Positions 41,648 through 49,919 of a DNA stretch of 64,000 nucleotides are shown here, in pieces; position 1 is the first letter of the stretch, and each line of letters starts with the position of its first letter. Source of the stretch: an uncultured Clostridia bacterium (GTDB lineage: Bacteria > Bacillota > Clostridia > UMGS1810); contig CAKSTI010000015.1 in the NCBI GenBank assembly GCA_934500705.1, positions 1-64,000 on the forward strand. Direction: 5' to 3'. The notes under the pieces are model-generated. The model was not told the DNA's origin and searched no databases. It saw only the letters and a list, made by a program, of their open reading frames with translations. The position numbers and the translations under genes are program-made.

Positions 41648-42556
41648 ATGCACTTTAATGACAGAGAGGAAATAATCGCCCTCACTCCGCAATGGAAAGG
41701 CAAAAGGTTGCCGGACGGCAGACCGAAAGTCGAGGAAAAATACTTAAAAGCCCTCAAAAATCTGACTCTTGAAGAGGTGTGGAAACCGATATTTGTAAAA
41801 GGGTACGAAAGCCAGTTCGAAGGCAGACTCCACACAATTCACGACGACGGCAGAAAGTTAATCGGCAGAGCCGTAACGGCAGCATACTGCCCCTACCGCC
41901 CCGACCTTGACGAAGTTACAAAGAAGATAGGAAAGTCCGAGGGCAGAACGGGCACGTACAACCAGTGGATTATAGACAATCTTATGGAGTACGACGTTCC
42001 CGTAATTGATATGTACGACAAAATTTACAAAGGCACATTTTTAGGCGGAAACCTCACCACGGCGCTCAAAAACAAAACCAAAAACGAAAACGGCGGCGCC
42101 GTCATCTGGGGCGGCATACGTGACACCGAGCAGATGAAACGTGTGGAAAACACCCAGGTTTACTACCGTGGCATAGACCCCACGCCGATAAGAGATTTTA
42201 TAATCACCGACTACAACCGCCCCGTGAAAATAGGCAACGCAATCTGCCTTCCGGGCGATGTGGTATTCGGCGCAGGCGGCGGTGTGCTGTTTATTCCGGC
42301 GCACCTTGTTGAGGAAGTTGTCGGCGGTGCGGCAAAAACGCAGGTCAAAGACCTTTTCGGCTTTGAGATGATAGCACAGAACAAATTTACAACCGCACAG
42401 ATTGACAAGAACACCTGGACAAAGGAAATGCTTGACCTTCTTATGGAGTTTATAAAAACCGATGACCGTGCGGCTCAGTACCGTGACCTTGACTGGTCAA
42501 CAGAATATGACCTCGCAATAAACGGCGACCCGAACGATACCCAATCGGCGCTTTAA
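41648..42556 (+). CDS. RraA-like (HMG/CHA aldolase family) protein
   Basis: The 302-residue protein carries an RraA-like domain at about residues 60-230. The RraA/aldolase signature is visible as VIWGGIRDTEQM (~151-162), whose Arg-Asp pair corresponds to the catalytic pair of class II pyruvate aldolases in this family, followed by the PGDVVFGAGGGVLFIP strand-turn (~203-218). N- and C-terminal extensions (60 and 70 residues) are unlike minimal RraA (~160). By context it could cleave or decarboxylate a 2-keto acid from the dehydratase/SDR pathway; this is inference. AAAGGAATG precedes the ATG. Confidence 0.82.
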   Translation: MHFNDREEIIALTPQWKGKRLPDGRPKVEEKYLKALKNLTLEEVWKPIFVKGYESQFEGRLHTIHDDGRKLIGRAVTAAYCPYRPDLDEVTKKIGKSEGRTGTYNQWIIDNLMEYDVPVIDMYDKIYKGTFLGGNLTTALKNKTKNENGGAVIWGGIRDTEQMKRVENTQVYYRGIDPTPIRDFIITDYNRPVKIGNAICLPGDVVFGAGGGVLFIPAHLVEEVVGGAAKTQVKDLFGFEMIAQNKFTTAQIDKNTWTKEMLDLLMEFIKTDDRAAQYRDLDWSTEYDLAINGDPNDTQSAL

Positions 42557-42572
42557 AAAAGTTTGTTAACCC

Positions 42573-42602
42573 AAAAGCCCTCGGCAAAAAGCCGAGGGTT
42601 TT
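42573..42602 (+). terminator. terminator of the RraA-like gene
   Basis: CCCTCGGC / GCCGAGGG with an AAAAA loop, flanked by AAAA and TTTT, 17 bases after the stop. Confidence 0.85.
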
Positions 42603-42611
42603 CGAGTGTCC

Positions 42612-42685
42612 GGCGACATTGCAACGCATAAAAAATGCGCCGGGTAAGCCGACGCACGAAAAGTGCAGAATACCCTTTTGTCGCC
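42612..42685. other. candidate 74-nt three-way-junction structure
   Basis: The closing stem GGCGACA (42612-42618) / TGTCGCC (42679-42685) is perfect. Inside are hairpin CGCAT / ATGCG (42625-42629, 42635-42639) and a two-part arm GGGTA / TACCC (42642-42646, 42671-42675) capped by GCAC / GTGC (42654-42657, 42663-42666). This could be a structured RNA on either strand or a palindromic miniature repeat. No known riboswitch or tRNA signature is recognised. It lies just after the terminator of the RraA-like gene, so transcription of the plus strand would need a new promoter. Confidence 0.4.
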
Positions 42686-42807
42686 AAACAAATTCAATTA
42701 CATATCCTAATAGGTCAGGTGCGCAAAAGACAGATAGCTGCGTTTTTGCCTTATTAAAATATTATTTTTTACTATTGTATTCTTAATAGTATTTACTATA
42801 AAAGTAA

Positions 42808-42883
42808 GATAACCGCCCTCTGCGACAGGTCGGTTATCATATGAATTGGTAAGACTTGTGGCATAACCGTTTGAGGTCTTGCC
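42808..42883 (+). other. two tandem hairpins, terminator-like
   Basis: Hairpin 1 is GATAACCG / CGGTTATC (42808-42815, 42831-42838, perfect). Hairpin 2 is GGTAAGAC / GTCTTGCC (42848-42855, 42876-42883, one wobble) followed by TTTT. The pair resembles, from memory, the tail of clostridial small-toxin/antisense-RNA loci, but no toxin frame precedes it. The rest of the 434-bp gap is A/T-rich without a gene. Confidence 0.45.
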
Positions 42884-42955
42884 TTTTCTATTATCGTTAT
42901 ATCCTCATTTCAGCAGTTTGTCAACACCTTTTACATCAATTCTGCATACGCAAAA

Positions 42956-42982
42956 GCACGGGCAGTTGCGGACTGCCCGTGC
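42956..42982 (-). terminator. terminator of the oxidoreductase operon
   Basis: A perfect 11-bp stem GCACGGGCAGT / ACTGCCCGTGC with a five-base loop, followed on the minus strand by TTTTG. It ends the LacI-isomerase-oxidoreductase transcript. Confidence 0.8.
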
Positions 42983-42990
42983 CATACTTC

Positions 42991-44058
42991 CTATATATCC
43001 GTCTTTATAACCTCATTTTTTTCGTGCGACTCAAACGCCGCCTCCATAACCCGCATAACACGCAGCGCCTGCTCCGGCTTAATCGTAAGGGGCGCTATGC
43101 CCTCTATTGCGTCGCAGAACTGGTTGTAAACGGGGCGCAGATTGTCCACAACATCGGTGGGCTCGCTCAAAATCTTGGTTTCCGTGGAATTTGCATTCCT
43201 CGGCGCCATAGTCTTTGTGGGGCCTGCCTTGGTGTAGAAAATCTCCTCCGCCCACTCGTCCTCTTTGTCTATGCAGCGGACAGCCTTGCCGTCGCAGTTC
43301 CAGTCGTCAATCTGCAAAGTGCCGTCCGTTCCGAGAACGTACCAGCGTGGGTGTGTGATGTAGTTGTTCGTGGACACCTCAATGTGCGCCAAAAGTCCGC
43401 TCTCAAAGGTGATGTCCAGCCTGAAATTGTCGTCAACCTCCGGGTAATCTATGGAGAACATTCTGCACCATACGCTCTTAACCTTTTCGTCAACCATATA
43501 CATAATCTGGTCGATGAGGTGAACGCCCCAGTCGAGCATCATTCCGCCGCCGAGTTCCTTTACGGTGCGCCAGCCTTTGGGCATTCCCCTCGAACCCTCA
43601 ACACGGGACTCAATCACATACGGCTTTCCTATGTAGCCGGACTCAACCGTCCTTTTCATAAGCACAAAGTCCTTGTTTGTGCGCCTGTTCTGGTCTATGG
43701 TAAACAAACGGTTGTATTTTTTTGCCGCTTCCATAATCTCCAAAAGCTCCGCACTGCCGATTGTTGCCGGCTTTTCGCAAATTACGTGCTTGCCTGCGGC
43801 AAGAGCCTCAATGGCAAGTGATTTGTGCGCCTCGTTGGTGGTTGAAACCAAAACCATATCAATATCGGGGTCGGCAAACATCTCCTCTTTGGACGAATAT
43901 GCCTTAAAGCCGTATGTCTTTGCCTCGTCGAGCTTTGCCGGGTTGATGTCGTAAATTCCGTGTATTTTAACTCTGTCAAACTTTTTGTCGTGCAGTTCGG
44001 TTTTATGGTGATGCGCCATTCCGCCGAAGCCGATTATTCCGAGGTTGTAAACTCTCAT
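42991..44058 (-). CDS. Gfo/Idh/MocA-family oxidoreductase
   Basis: This NAD(P)-dependent sugar or inositol-type dehydrogenase has 355 residues. The N-terminal Rossmann fold has GIIGFGGMA (~7-15) and ends with the family Lys in ICEKPAT (~95). The C-terminal substrate domain has GGGMMLDWGVHLID with the conserved Asp/His pair (~173-180). The start at 44058 gives a one-base TAATG overlap with the upstream isomerase stop. With the isomerase it probably oxidises/epimerises a carbohydrate; the substrate is unknown. Confidence 0.92.
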   Translation of the reverse strand: MRVYNLGIIGFGGMAHHHKTELHDKKFDRVKIHGIYDINPAKLDEAKTYGFKAYSSKEEMFADPDIDMVLVSTTNEAHKSLAIEALAAGKHVICEKPATIGSAELLEIMEAAKKYNRLFTIDQNRRTNKDFVLMKRTVESGYIGKPYVIESRVEGSRGMPKGWRTVKELGGGMMLDWGVHLIDQIMYMVDEKVKSVWCRMFSIDYPEVDDNFRLDITFESGLLAHIEVSTNNYITHPRWYVLGTDGTLQIDDWNCDGKAVRCIDKEDEWAEEIFYTKAGPTKTMAPRNANSTETKILSEPTDVVDNLRPVYNQFCDAIEGIAPLTIKPEQALRVMRVMEAAFESHEKNEVIKTDI

Positions 44059-45029
44059 TATATCCACCACATTTCTCCTGCATTTTCATAAATAATAACT
44101 TCACGAAGGAATTTAACCGCCTTTTCAAGACCTTCCTTTGGACTCATCAGCGAATCCTCGTGCTCAATGCTTATAACGCCGTCGTAGCCGACAGCTTTGA
44201 GCGTGCTTATTATGTCGTTCCAAAATTCCTTCCCGTGACCGTAGCCAACGGTTCTGAACACCCACGAACGATTTAAAACATCCGCATACGAACGTGTGTC
44301 AAGAACACCGTTTACCGCAGTGTTTGCGTTATCTACTCTTGTGTCCTTTGCGTGGAAGTGATAAATTGCGTTATGTGCCCCAAGTTCCTTTACAACGGCA
44401 ACGGGATCCATACCCTGCCATATGAGGTGGCTGGGGTCGATGTTTGCGCCTATGATGTCGCCTACCGCATCTCTCAATTTAAGAACGGTTATGGGATTGT
44501 ATACGCAAAAACCGGGGTGCATTTCAAATGCAAGTTTTTTGATGCCGTGCTCTTTTAAGAATTTGGCTTCCTCTTTCCAGTACGGAATGAGAACTTCCTC
44601 CCACTGCCATTTGAGCGTGTCGAGGTAATCCGTCGGCCAGGCACAGGTAACCCAGTTGGGGCGGATACTTCCCTCGCTGTCGCCGGGACAGCCGGAAAAA
44701 CCTATCATAGTGTCCACGCCCAGCTTTTCGGCAAGGAGCACTGCGGCGTTGAATTCGTCGTGATACTGCTTTGCAATTTTCTTGTCCGGGTGAACGGGGT
44801 TTCCGTGTGCGCTGATTGCGGCGATTGACATATTGTTCTCTGCCAGTATGCGCTTGATGTCGTCGATTTTGGACTCATCTTTTAAAAGTACTTCCGGGTC
44901 AAAGTGGTCTTTTCCGGGGCAGCCGCCGGCTCCCATTTCGAGCTGGTCCACGCCTATGGACGAAAGATACTTAACCATCTCTTCAAAAGACATCTGTGCC
45001 AAAACAGGGCTGAATACTCCGAGTTTCAT
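44058..45029 (-). CDS. TIM-barrel sugar-phosphate isomerase/epimerase family protein
   Basis: The protein is a xylose-isomerase-like (AP endonuclease 2 fold) enzyme of 323 residues. Likely metal-binding or catalytic positions are AISAHGNPVHP (~66), AFEMHPGF (~175), NIDPSHLIWQG (~212), YHFHAKDTR (~238) and VISIEHEDS (~288). The start at 45029 follows GAGGAGAA; longer frames run into the lacI gene. It is three bases downstream of the LacI gene and coupled to the oxidoreductase, a pairing typical of inositol-like or keto-sugar catabolism. Confidence 0.9.
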   Translation of the reverse strand: MKLGVFSPVLAQMSFEEMVKYLSSIGVDQLEMGAGGCPGKDHFDPEVLLKDESKIDDIKRILAENNMSIAAISAHGNPVHPDKKIAKQYHDEFNAAVLLAEKLGVDTMIGFSGCPGDSEGSIRPNWVTCAWPTDYLDTLKWQWEEVLIPYWKEEAKFLKEHGIKKLAFEMHPGFCVYNPITVLKLRDAVGDIIGANIDPSHLIWQGMDPVAVVKELGAHNAIYHFHAKDTRVDNANTAVNGVLDTRSYADVLNRSWVFRTVGYGHGKEFWNDIISTLKAVGYDGVISIEHEDSLMSPKEGLEKAVKFLREVIIYENAGEMWWI

Positions 45030-45031
45030 AA

Positions 45032-46024
45032 TTATTCTCCTCTTTTCGTTGAATTTCTGAAAATTATTTTGTGCGGTAAAATTATATTCTTTGCACCCTT
45101 GCCGCTCATCAGGCATTCAAGCTGCTCAAAGGCATTTTTGCCAAGCAGTGCGTGCGGCTGAGAAACGGTGGATATGCCCGGTGTGGAGGTGTAGGAAATG
45201 TCCGTGTTGTCAAAGCCGATAACCTGCGCATCTCCCGGAACGGCGTAACCGCTCTCAATGAGCGCCCTCACCGCACCTGCCGCCATTCTGTCGGACACCG
45301 CAAACACGCCGTCGAACTTCTTTTTTGTTTCAAGAAAGTCACTAAACGTGCACAGTGCGTTGCGGTAGCCGTAGTTACCGATAAGCACGAGGTCGTCGTC
45401 AAAGTCAATCGAGTTTGCTTTAAGAGCACGGAGATAGCCCTTAAATCTGTCCGATGTGGAGATGAGGTCGTTTTCAACGGTGTAGAAAACCACCCGCCTT
45501 GCCCCCGACTCCAAAAGACAGCTCACAGCGTCAAATGCCGCCCTCTCGTTGTCGATAGACACATACGGCGTCGAAACGGTGTCTACAAACTCGTTGCACT
45601 GAACCGTAGGCACTGCCGCCGACAGAGATGCCATACGCATAGCGGTCAAGTTACTGTTAAGGATTATTATGCCGTCGAAAAAGCCGTTCTGCGCAAAGTT
45701 TACGTAGTAATCCTCTTTTTCCCTGCTGCCGTTTGTGGCACAAATCATAGTATAATATCCCTTTGCCGCCGCTGCCTTGTCAATGGAGCGTATAACGCTG
45801 CTGCAAAAAGTGTTGGCAATGGACGAAAGCATAACCATAATGATGCCCGTCTTGTTCTGCCTCAGATTTTTGCCGAAAAGGTTAGGCTTGTAGCCCAAAC
45901 GCTCTATTGCCTCCAAAACTGCCGTCTGCGTCGCCTCGGACACGGCGGCGGTTCCGTTAATTACTCTCGAAACGGTTGCAACCGACACGCCCGACTCCTT
46001 TGCAACGTCTTTGATGCTTGCCAT
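45032..46024 (-). CDS. LacI-family transcriptional repressor
   Basis: The 330-residue protein has an N-terminal HTH (MASIKDVAKESGVSVATVSRVINGT), a hinge helix (KPNLFGKNLRQ) and a periplasmic-binding-protein-like effector domain (about 60-330). It is the first gene of the operon with the isomerase and the oxidoreductase. A LacI-type operator lies immediately downstream of its promoter, so autoregulation of the entire operon by a sugar effector is likely. Confidence 0.93.
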   Translation of the reverse strand: MASIKDVAKESGVSVATVSRVINGTAAVSEATQTAVLEAIERLGYKPNLFGKNLRQNKTGIIMVMLSSIANTFCSSVIRSIDKAAAAKGYYTMICATNGSREKEDYYVNFAQNGFFDGIIILNSNLTAMRMASLSAAVPTVQCNEFVDTVSTPYVSIDNERAAFDAVSCLLESGARRVVFYTVENDLISTSDRFKGYLRALKANSIDFDDDLVLIGNYGYRNALCTFSDFLETKKKFDGVFAVSDRMAAGAVRALIESGYAVPGDAQVIGFDNTDISYTSTPGISTVSQPHALLGKNAFEQLECLMSGKGAKNIILPHKIIFRNSTKRGE

Positions 46025-46062
46025 TTAAACCTCCATATTAAGTTTTACCCGTGATTACTCTA

Positions 46063-46076
46063 TGTAATCGTTTACA
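46063..46076 (-). promoter_or_regulatory. LacI-type operator
   Basis: TGTAATCGTTTACA is a 14-bp palindrome centred on CG (TGTAA ... TTACA), matching the pattern of LacI/CcpA family sites. It lies at about the transcription start of the LacI gene itself. CcpA (cre) binding is an alternative. Confidence 0.7.
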
Positions 46077-46079
46077 CAG

Positions 46080-46108
46080 ATTATATCACACAGTAAAACC
46101 GATTTCAA
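46080..46108 (-). promoter_or_regulatory. sigma-A promoter of the LacI operon
   Basis: TTGAAA (46103-46108), 17 bp, TATAAT (46080-46085) with an extended TG on the minus strand. Confidence 0.8.
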
Positions 46109-46127
46109 TAGTTTTTTTAAAATTTTT

Positions 46128-47453
46128 TTAAATTTCTTCCTCATCCGCCCCAATCAGCCTCTCGCTCTCATCTGCGCTCATAGTCTGCACGCTTTTGAGT
46201 TTGCGCTGAATTGCACGGGTGCGTGTTCCGACTAATTTTTCAAGCTCGTCGTCGAGCTGGCGCACACGCTTTTGCGCCGACTCAAATGCCTTGCCGAAGG
46301 TGTCGAACTCGCTCTTGACTGCGCTGAGTATCTCCCAAACCTCGTTGGAACGCTTTTGAATTTGCAGAGTTTTAAATCCCATCTGCAAGGAATTGAGCAT
46401 TGCCGCCATAGTTGAGGGGCCTGCGATGTTCACGCTGTAATCCCTCTGCAAAACCTCTACCATACCACGGTTTACCACCTCAGCATAAAGCCCCTCAAAG
46501 GGCAGAAACATTATGGCAAAGTTTGTGGTGTCCGGCGGCGCTATGTATTTGTCGTGAATGTCTTTGGCGCATTTTTTTATAACGTTTTCAAGGTTCTTAA
46601 CCGCCGTCTTAACGCTCTCGGCGTCGCCGCTGTCGTATGCGTCTTGCAGTGCGGCGTACGTGTCACCGGGGAACTTGGAGTCTATGGGCAGATAGATAAA
46701 TTCACCCTCGCCCCCTGCCGGCAGTTTTACGGCAAATTCCACCCTCTCGCTGCTGCCTTTGACCGTGGCAACCTCGGTGTCGTACTGGTCGGTGTTTAAA
46801 ATTTCGCAAAGGATTGCGCCGAGCTGAATTTCTCCAAGAATACCCCTCGTTTTTACATTTGAAAGAACTTTTTTGAGGTCGCCCACGCCGGCGGCAACGC
46901 TCTGCATCTCGCCAAGACCTTTGTAGACCTGCTCCAAACGCTCGCTTACAATCTTAAAGGAATTTGTCATCTTTTCTTCAAGGGTTTTTTGCAGTTTTTC
47001 GTCCACGGTAGTCTTGATGTCGTCGAGCTTTTGGTTGTTGTCCGTGCGAATGTCGGCAAGGCTTTGCGATATGGTTTTGCGCATAGCGTCGAGCTTTTGC
47101 TCCGTGCTCATCTCCAGGGTTTTGAGCCTGTTTTCAAACCTTTCCATATTCTCGGACAAATTTTTTGCGGCGCTCTCCTGCTTTTCCGCAAGCATATTTT
47201 TCATATCGTCTATGCGGTTGTTTTGCATCTGTGCGGTGTTTTTCTGCGTTTCGCTCACAACGTCGCCGAGGGTTTTCACCGACGACTGCACCGATGTCAA
47301 AAGCTCGCTCCTGAGACTGCTGTTTGAGCGTTCCAATCCGCCTAACAGTGTATTCATTGCACCGCTGTCCGCACCGCCGCCCCTCTGCCTTATTAAAACC
47401 GCCGCCGAAAGTGCGGCGCAGATAATGAGTAAACAAATAATTAAAATTTCCAT
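46128..47453 (-). CDS. rmuC: RmuC-family DNA recombination protein
   Basis: RmuC is a predicted membrane-tethered nuclease-like protein limiting DNA rearrangement. The 441-residue protein has an N-terminal TM (2-21), a long coiled coil (~30-195) and the RmuC domain (~200-395). That domain has VKTRGILGEIQLGAIL, PIDSKFPGDTYAAL and FAIMFLPFEGLYAEVV. Its ribosome binding site lies within the 3' arm of the upstream terminator hairpin. No partner gene is adjacent. Confidence 0.93.
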   Translation of the reverse strand: MEILIICLLIICAALSAAVLIRQRGGGADSGAMNTLLGGLERSNSSLRSELLTSVQSSVKTLGDVVSETQKNTAQMQNNRIDDMKNMLAEKQESAAKNLSENMERFENRLKTLEMSTEQKLDAMRKTISQSLADIRTDNNQKLDDIKTTVDEKLQKTLEEKMTNSFKIVSERLEQVYKGLGEMQSVAAGVGDLKKVLSNVKTRGILGEIQLGAILCEILNTDQYDTEVATVKGSSERVEFAVKLPAGGEGEFIYLPIDSKFPGDTYAALQDAYDSGDAESVKTAVKNLENVIKKCAKDIHDKYIAPPDTTNFAIMFLPFEGLYAEVVNRGMVEVLQRDYSVNIAGPSTMAAMLNSLQMGFKTLQIQKRSNEVWEILSAVKSEFDTFGKAFESAQKRVRQLDDELEKLVGTRTRAIQRKLKSVQTMSADESERLIGADEEEI

Positions 47454-47459
47454 AAAAAA

Positions 47460-47493
47460 ACCTCCGTCTGATAATATTTTACCAAACGGAGGT
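47460..47493 (-). terminator. hairpin shared as terminator and rmuC ribosome binding site
   Basis: On the minus strand ACCTCCGT and ACGGAGGT pair perfectly (18-base loop) and run straight into seven T residues and the rmuC ATG. The 3' arm contains the GGAGG ribosome binding site of rmuC. The hairpin can end the GalM-like transcript and would also hide the rmuC binding site in read-through RNA. Confidence 0.65.
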
Positions 47494-47505
47494 GATTAAG
47501 TCAAG

Positions 47506-48363
47506 TTACTTTTCCACAGTAAACGTATGCACCCTTGAAAAGCTCTCGCCCGGTGCAGCCTTTTCTATTGCTCTTTTGTTCTCGATTTCGTACCCCGTGC
47601 CCTCAAAATCGGGAAGTCCGCACCACGGCTCGATGCAAAGGTACTTTGCGCCCGGTTTTGTCCACACAAACGTGTTGTCAAAGCCGTCAAAATCCACACG
47701 CAATCTCCTTGTGCCATCGTTTTTAACCAGCGATATTGAACGTGATTTAAGGTTTAAAAACGTGAGTGCGTCTATGCTGAAATAATCGTATTTAAGCGGC
47801 AGAACGTCTGTGTCCTCGCCAAGAACCGTCACGCTGTCGCTGAGGAGATTTCCGTGCAGTTCGTTTGTTGTGAGCCTTTCCTTCTTTTCAAATTCCAGGT
47901 GATACTCCTCAATTCCCTCCGGGCAGGCATAGCCCTCGTGCGCACCGATTGAAAAATACATCGTGTCCGCCGACGTGTTCTTAACGTCATAGCCCACCTT
48001 AACGCTTGCGCCGTCCAAGGCGTATGTAACTCTCAGCTCAAACTCAAAGGGGAACATCTCCCTCGTTTCGCTGTCCGCCGTGAGCAAAAACGTTGCCGCA
48101 CTCTCCGACACGCTCTCCGGCGCAAATTCCTTGAACCGTGCAAATCCGTGCTTTTGAAGTGAATACTCCTTTCCGCCCACGGTGTATCTGTCGTCTTTGA
48201 GTCCGCCGCAAATGGGGAAAAGCAGGGGCGCTCTGCCCTGCCAGACGTCGGGGTCGCCGTGCCAGAGATATTCTCTGCCGCCGCACTCCACGCTTTGGAG
48301 CTGTGCTCCGAGGGTGGACACCTCAACTGTCAGTTTGTCGTTTTTAAGTGTTATAATTTCCAT
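47506..48363 (-). CDS. aldose 1-epimerase-like protein (GalM/YeaD superfamily)
   Basis: This 285-residue beta-sandwich protein is predicted to interconvert anomers of hexoses or hexose phosphates. It has the N-terminal STLGAQLQSVECGGREYLWHG (with spacing typical of the clostridial subfamily), LFPICGGL, QKHGFARF with the catalytic-type His (~72), and IGAHEGYACP with a second His (~145). The Glu expected late in the fold is in CIEPWCGLPD (~243). The start at 48363 follows GGAGG. It sits 47 bases downstream of the queG-like gene. Confidence 0.88.
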   Translation of the reverse strand: MEIITLKNDKLTVEVSTLGAQLQSVECGGREYLWHGDPDVWQGRAPLLFPICGGLKDDRYTVGGKEYSLQKHGFARFKEFAPESVSESAATFLLTADSETREMFPFEFELRVTYALDGASVKVGYDVKNTSADTMYFSIGAHEGYACPEGIEEYHLEFEKKERLTTNELHGNLLSDSVTVLGEDTDVLPLKYDYFSIDALTFLNLKSRSISLVKNDGTRRLRVDFDGFDNTFVWTKPGAKYLCIEPWCGLPDFEGTGYEIENKRAIEKAAPGESFSRVHTFTVEK

Positions 48364-48410
48364 TGATACCGCCTCCATTACAACTATTTTAACATCAATC
48401 CGCTCTTTTT

Positions 48411-49196
48411 TCAATCCTTGTCCTCAATTATTTTTAAATTTCTTTCCAAAACCTTTTTGCCACGCCACGCAAAGGCACGGTCACGGTACTTTTCTTTAAA
48501 CTCACGGTTGGAAAGGTGCTCAATATCGGCAAGCGACAGGGATTTTATGCGCCCGTCGGCAAACTGCGCAATGGGCGTCGTTTGAGCGTTTTTGTTATGA
48601 GGGCATACCCTCTGGCAGATGTCACAGCCAAAGACGGTGCCGTTTTCCTTGATTAAAACCTTTTCGCCGTCTGTCAGCGGCTGTTTTTTCTGCGTTATGG
48701 CGGAGAGGCATTTTTCCTCGCAAAAGCCGTTGTCAAGCGCACCGCCGGGGCACGCACGGACGCACGCCATACAGTTTTTGCACCCGGTCGGCTCAAAGTG
48801 TGAGTTCCCCAAATTTTCACGGCACGCAACGTAGCCTATAAAAAAGTACGAACCGTATTTTTCGTTAATGCACATACCGTTTCTGCCCACAAAGCACAGT
48901 CCTGCCGACACTGCAAGGTAACGCTCTATCTCCGGACCGATGTCGGAGTGAATGGCATAGCCGATGAGTCCAAGCTCCTCTGCGGCGGCGGTGAGAATGT
49001 CTTTGATTACAATATGATAGTCCGTTCCGTGGGTGTAGATGCTGAGGTTTGCTTCCTCGTCGTATCCGCAGAAGTACGGAAACAGCGCAACAATCACGCT
49101 CGAAAAGTCAGTCCCTTCAAGCGTGTTGTAACGCTCGGCGCCCGTTACGCCGACTGCGTCGATATTGTACTTTGCAAATACCTTTTTAATATCCAT
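48411..49196 (-). CDS. queG: compact epoxyqueuosine reductase-like (QueG family) iron-sulfur protein
   Basis: QueG reduces epoxyqueuosine to queuosine in tRNA using cobalamin and two [4Fe-4S] clusters. Here only 261 residues are present, against about 380 in B. subtilis and E. coli. The cobalamin domain (1-150) is shortened and the C-terminal HEAT-like region is missing. The Cys clusters CKNCMACVRACP (~168-179) and CDICQRVCP (~216-224), plus an extra CEEKC, are clear. The ATG overlaps the sigF stop as TGATG. Orthology to QueG versus a paralogous reductase is not settled; no other queuosine gene is in the window. Confidence 0.75.
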   Translation of the reverse strand: MDIKKVFAKYNIDAVGVTGAERYNTLEGTDFSSVIVALFPYFCGYDEEANLSIYTHGTDYHIVIKDILTAAAEELGLIGYAIHSDIGPEIERYLAVSAGLCFVGRNGMCINEKYGSYFFIGYVACRENLGNSHFEPTGCKNCMACVRACPGGALDNGFCEEKCLSAITQKKQPLTDGEKVLIKENGTVFGCDICQRVCPHNKNAQTTPIAQFADGRIKSLSLADIEHLSNREFKEKYRDRAFAWRGKKVLERNLKIIEDKD

Positions 49197-49903
49197 CAGC
49201 CGCATCTTTCCCTTAACCGCATAAGCAGTTTTTTCTCTATTCTTGATACCTGAACCTGCGAAATACCGAGCCGTTTTGCAACCTGGCACTGCGTTTTGTC
49301 CATAAAAAAGCGCATTTTTACAATGAGCCTTTCCCGCTCCGTCAGATTTTCAACGGCAAGGCTCAAATCGAGCTTTTCGAGCGTTTTGCCGTCGTCGCCG
49401 CAGGCGAGCTTGTCCAAAAGGTACATCTCTTTTTTTTCGCCGTCCGAGGCGGTTTTGTATATCGAGTCGCACGGACTGCACGCCTCCAACGCACAGGAGA
49501 GTTCCTCGGCGTCCGCTCCCACCTCTGCGGCAATCTCGCTCACCGTCGGCTCACGGTTGAGCCTTGATGCAAGTTTTGCTCTCGCCGCAGACGCACAGGC
49601 GGAAAGCTCTTTGTAACGGCGGCTGACCTTGATGATGCCGTCGTCACGCAAAAATCTTTTAATCTCACCCATTATGAGCGGTACCGCATACGTTGAAAAA
49701 CGCACGTCGTAGCCGGTGTCGAACCGCCTTATTGCCTTAATCAGTCCGATGCACCCAATCTGGAACAAATCCTCCGCCTCGCACCCTCTGCCGCAAAAGC
49801 GGCGCACGATGCTCCACACAAGCGGTGTGTTTTCGGTCACCAGCTCCTCCAATGCGTCTTTTCCGCCGTTTTGCGCCGCTAAAATTGTGTTTATGTCGTT
49901 CAC
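49196..49903 (-). CDS. sigF: forespore sigma factor SigF
   Basis: SigF is the first compartment-specific sigma factor, held inactive by SpoIIAB. The 235-residue protein has region 2 with FQIGCIGLIKAIRRFD and FSTYAVPLIMGEIKRF (~50-85), region 3, and region 4 with the HTH QVAKRLGISQVQVSRIEKKLL (~205-226). The start is GTG at 49903 after GAGGTG. Operon order spoIIAA-spoIIAB-sigF identifies it as SigF rather than the similar SigG. Confidence 0.96.
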   Translation of the reverse strand: MNDINTILAAQNGGKDALEELVTENTPLVWSIVRRFCGRGCEAEDLFQIGCIGLIKAIRRFDTGYDVRFSTYAVPLIMGEIKRFLRDDGIIKVSRRYKELSACASAARAKLASRLNREPTVSEIAAEVGADAEELSCALEACSPCDSIYKTASDGEKKEMYLLDKLACGDDGKTLEKLDLSLAVENLTERERLIVKMRFFMDKTQCQVAKRLGISQVQVSRIEKKLLMRLRERCG

Positions 49904-49919
49904 GCAAGGTCACCTCACG

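Noticed and set aside
42612..42685. tRNA-like size and three-armed fold
   Set aside because: There is no T-loop GTTC, no anticodon arm of seven bases and no CCA or acceptor pattern, so it is not called a tRNA.
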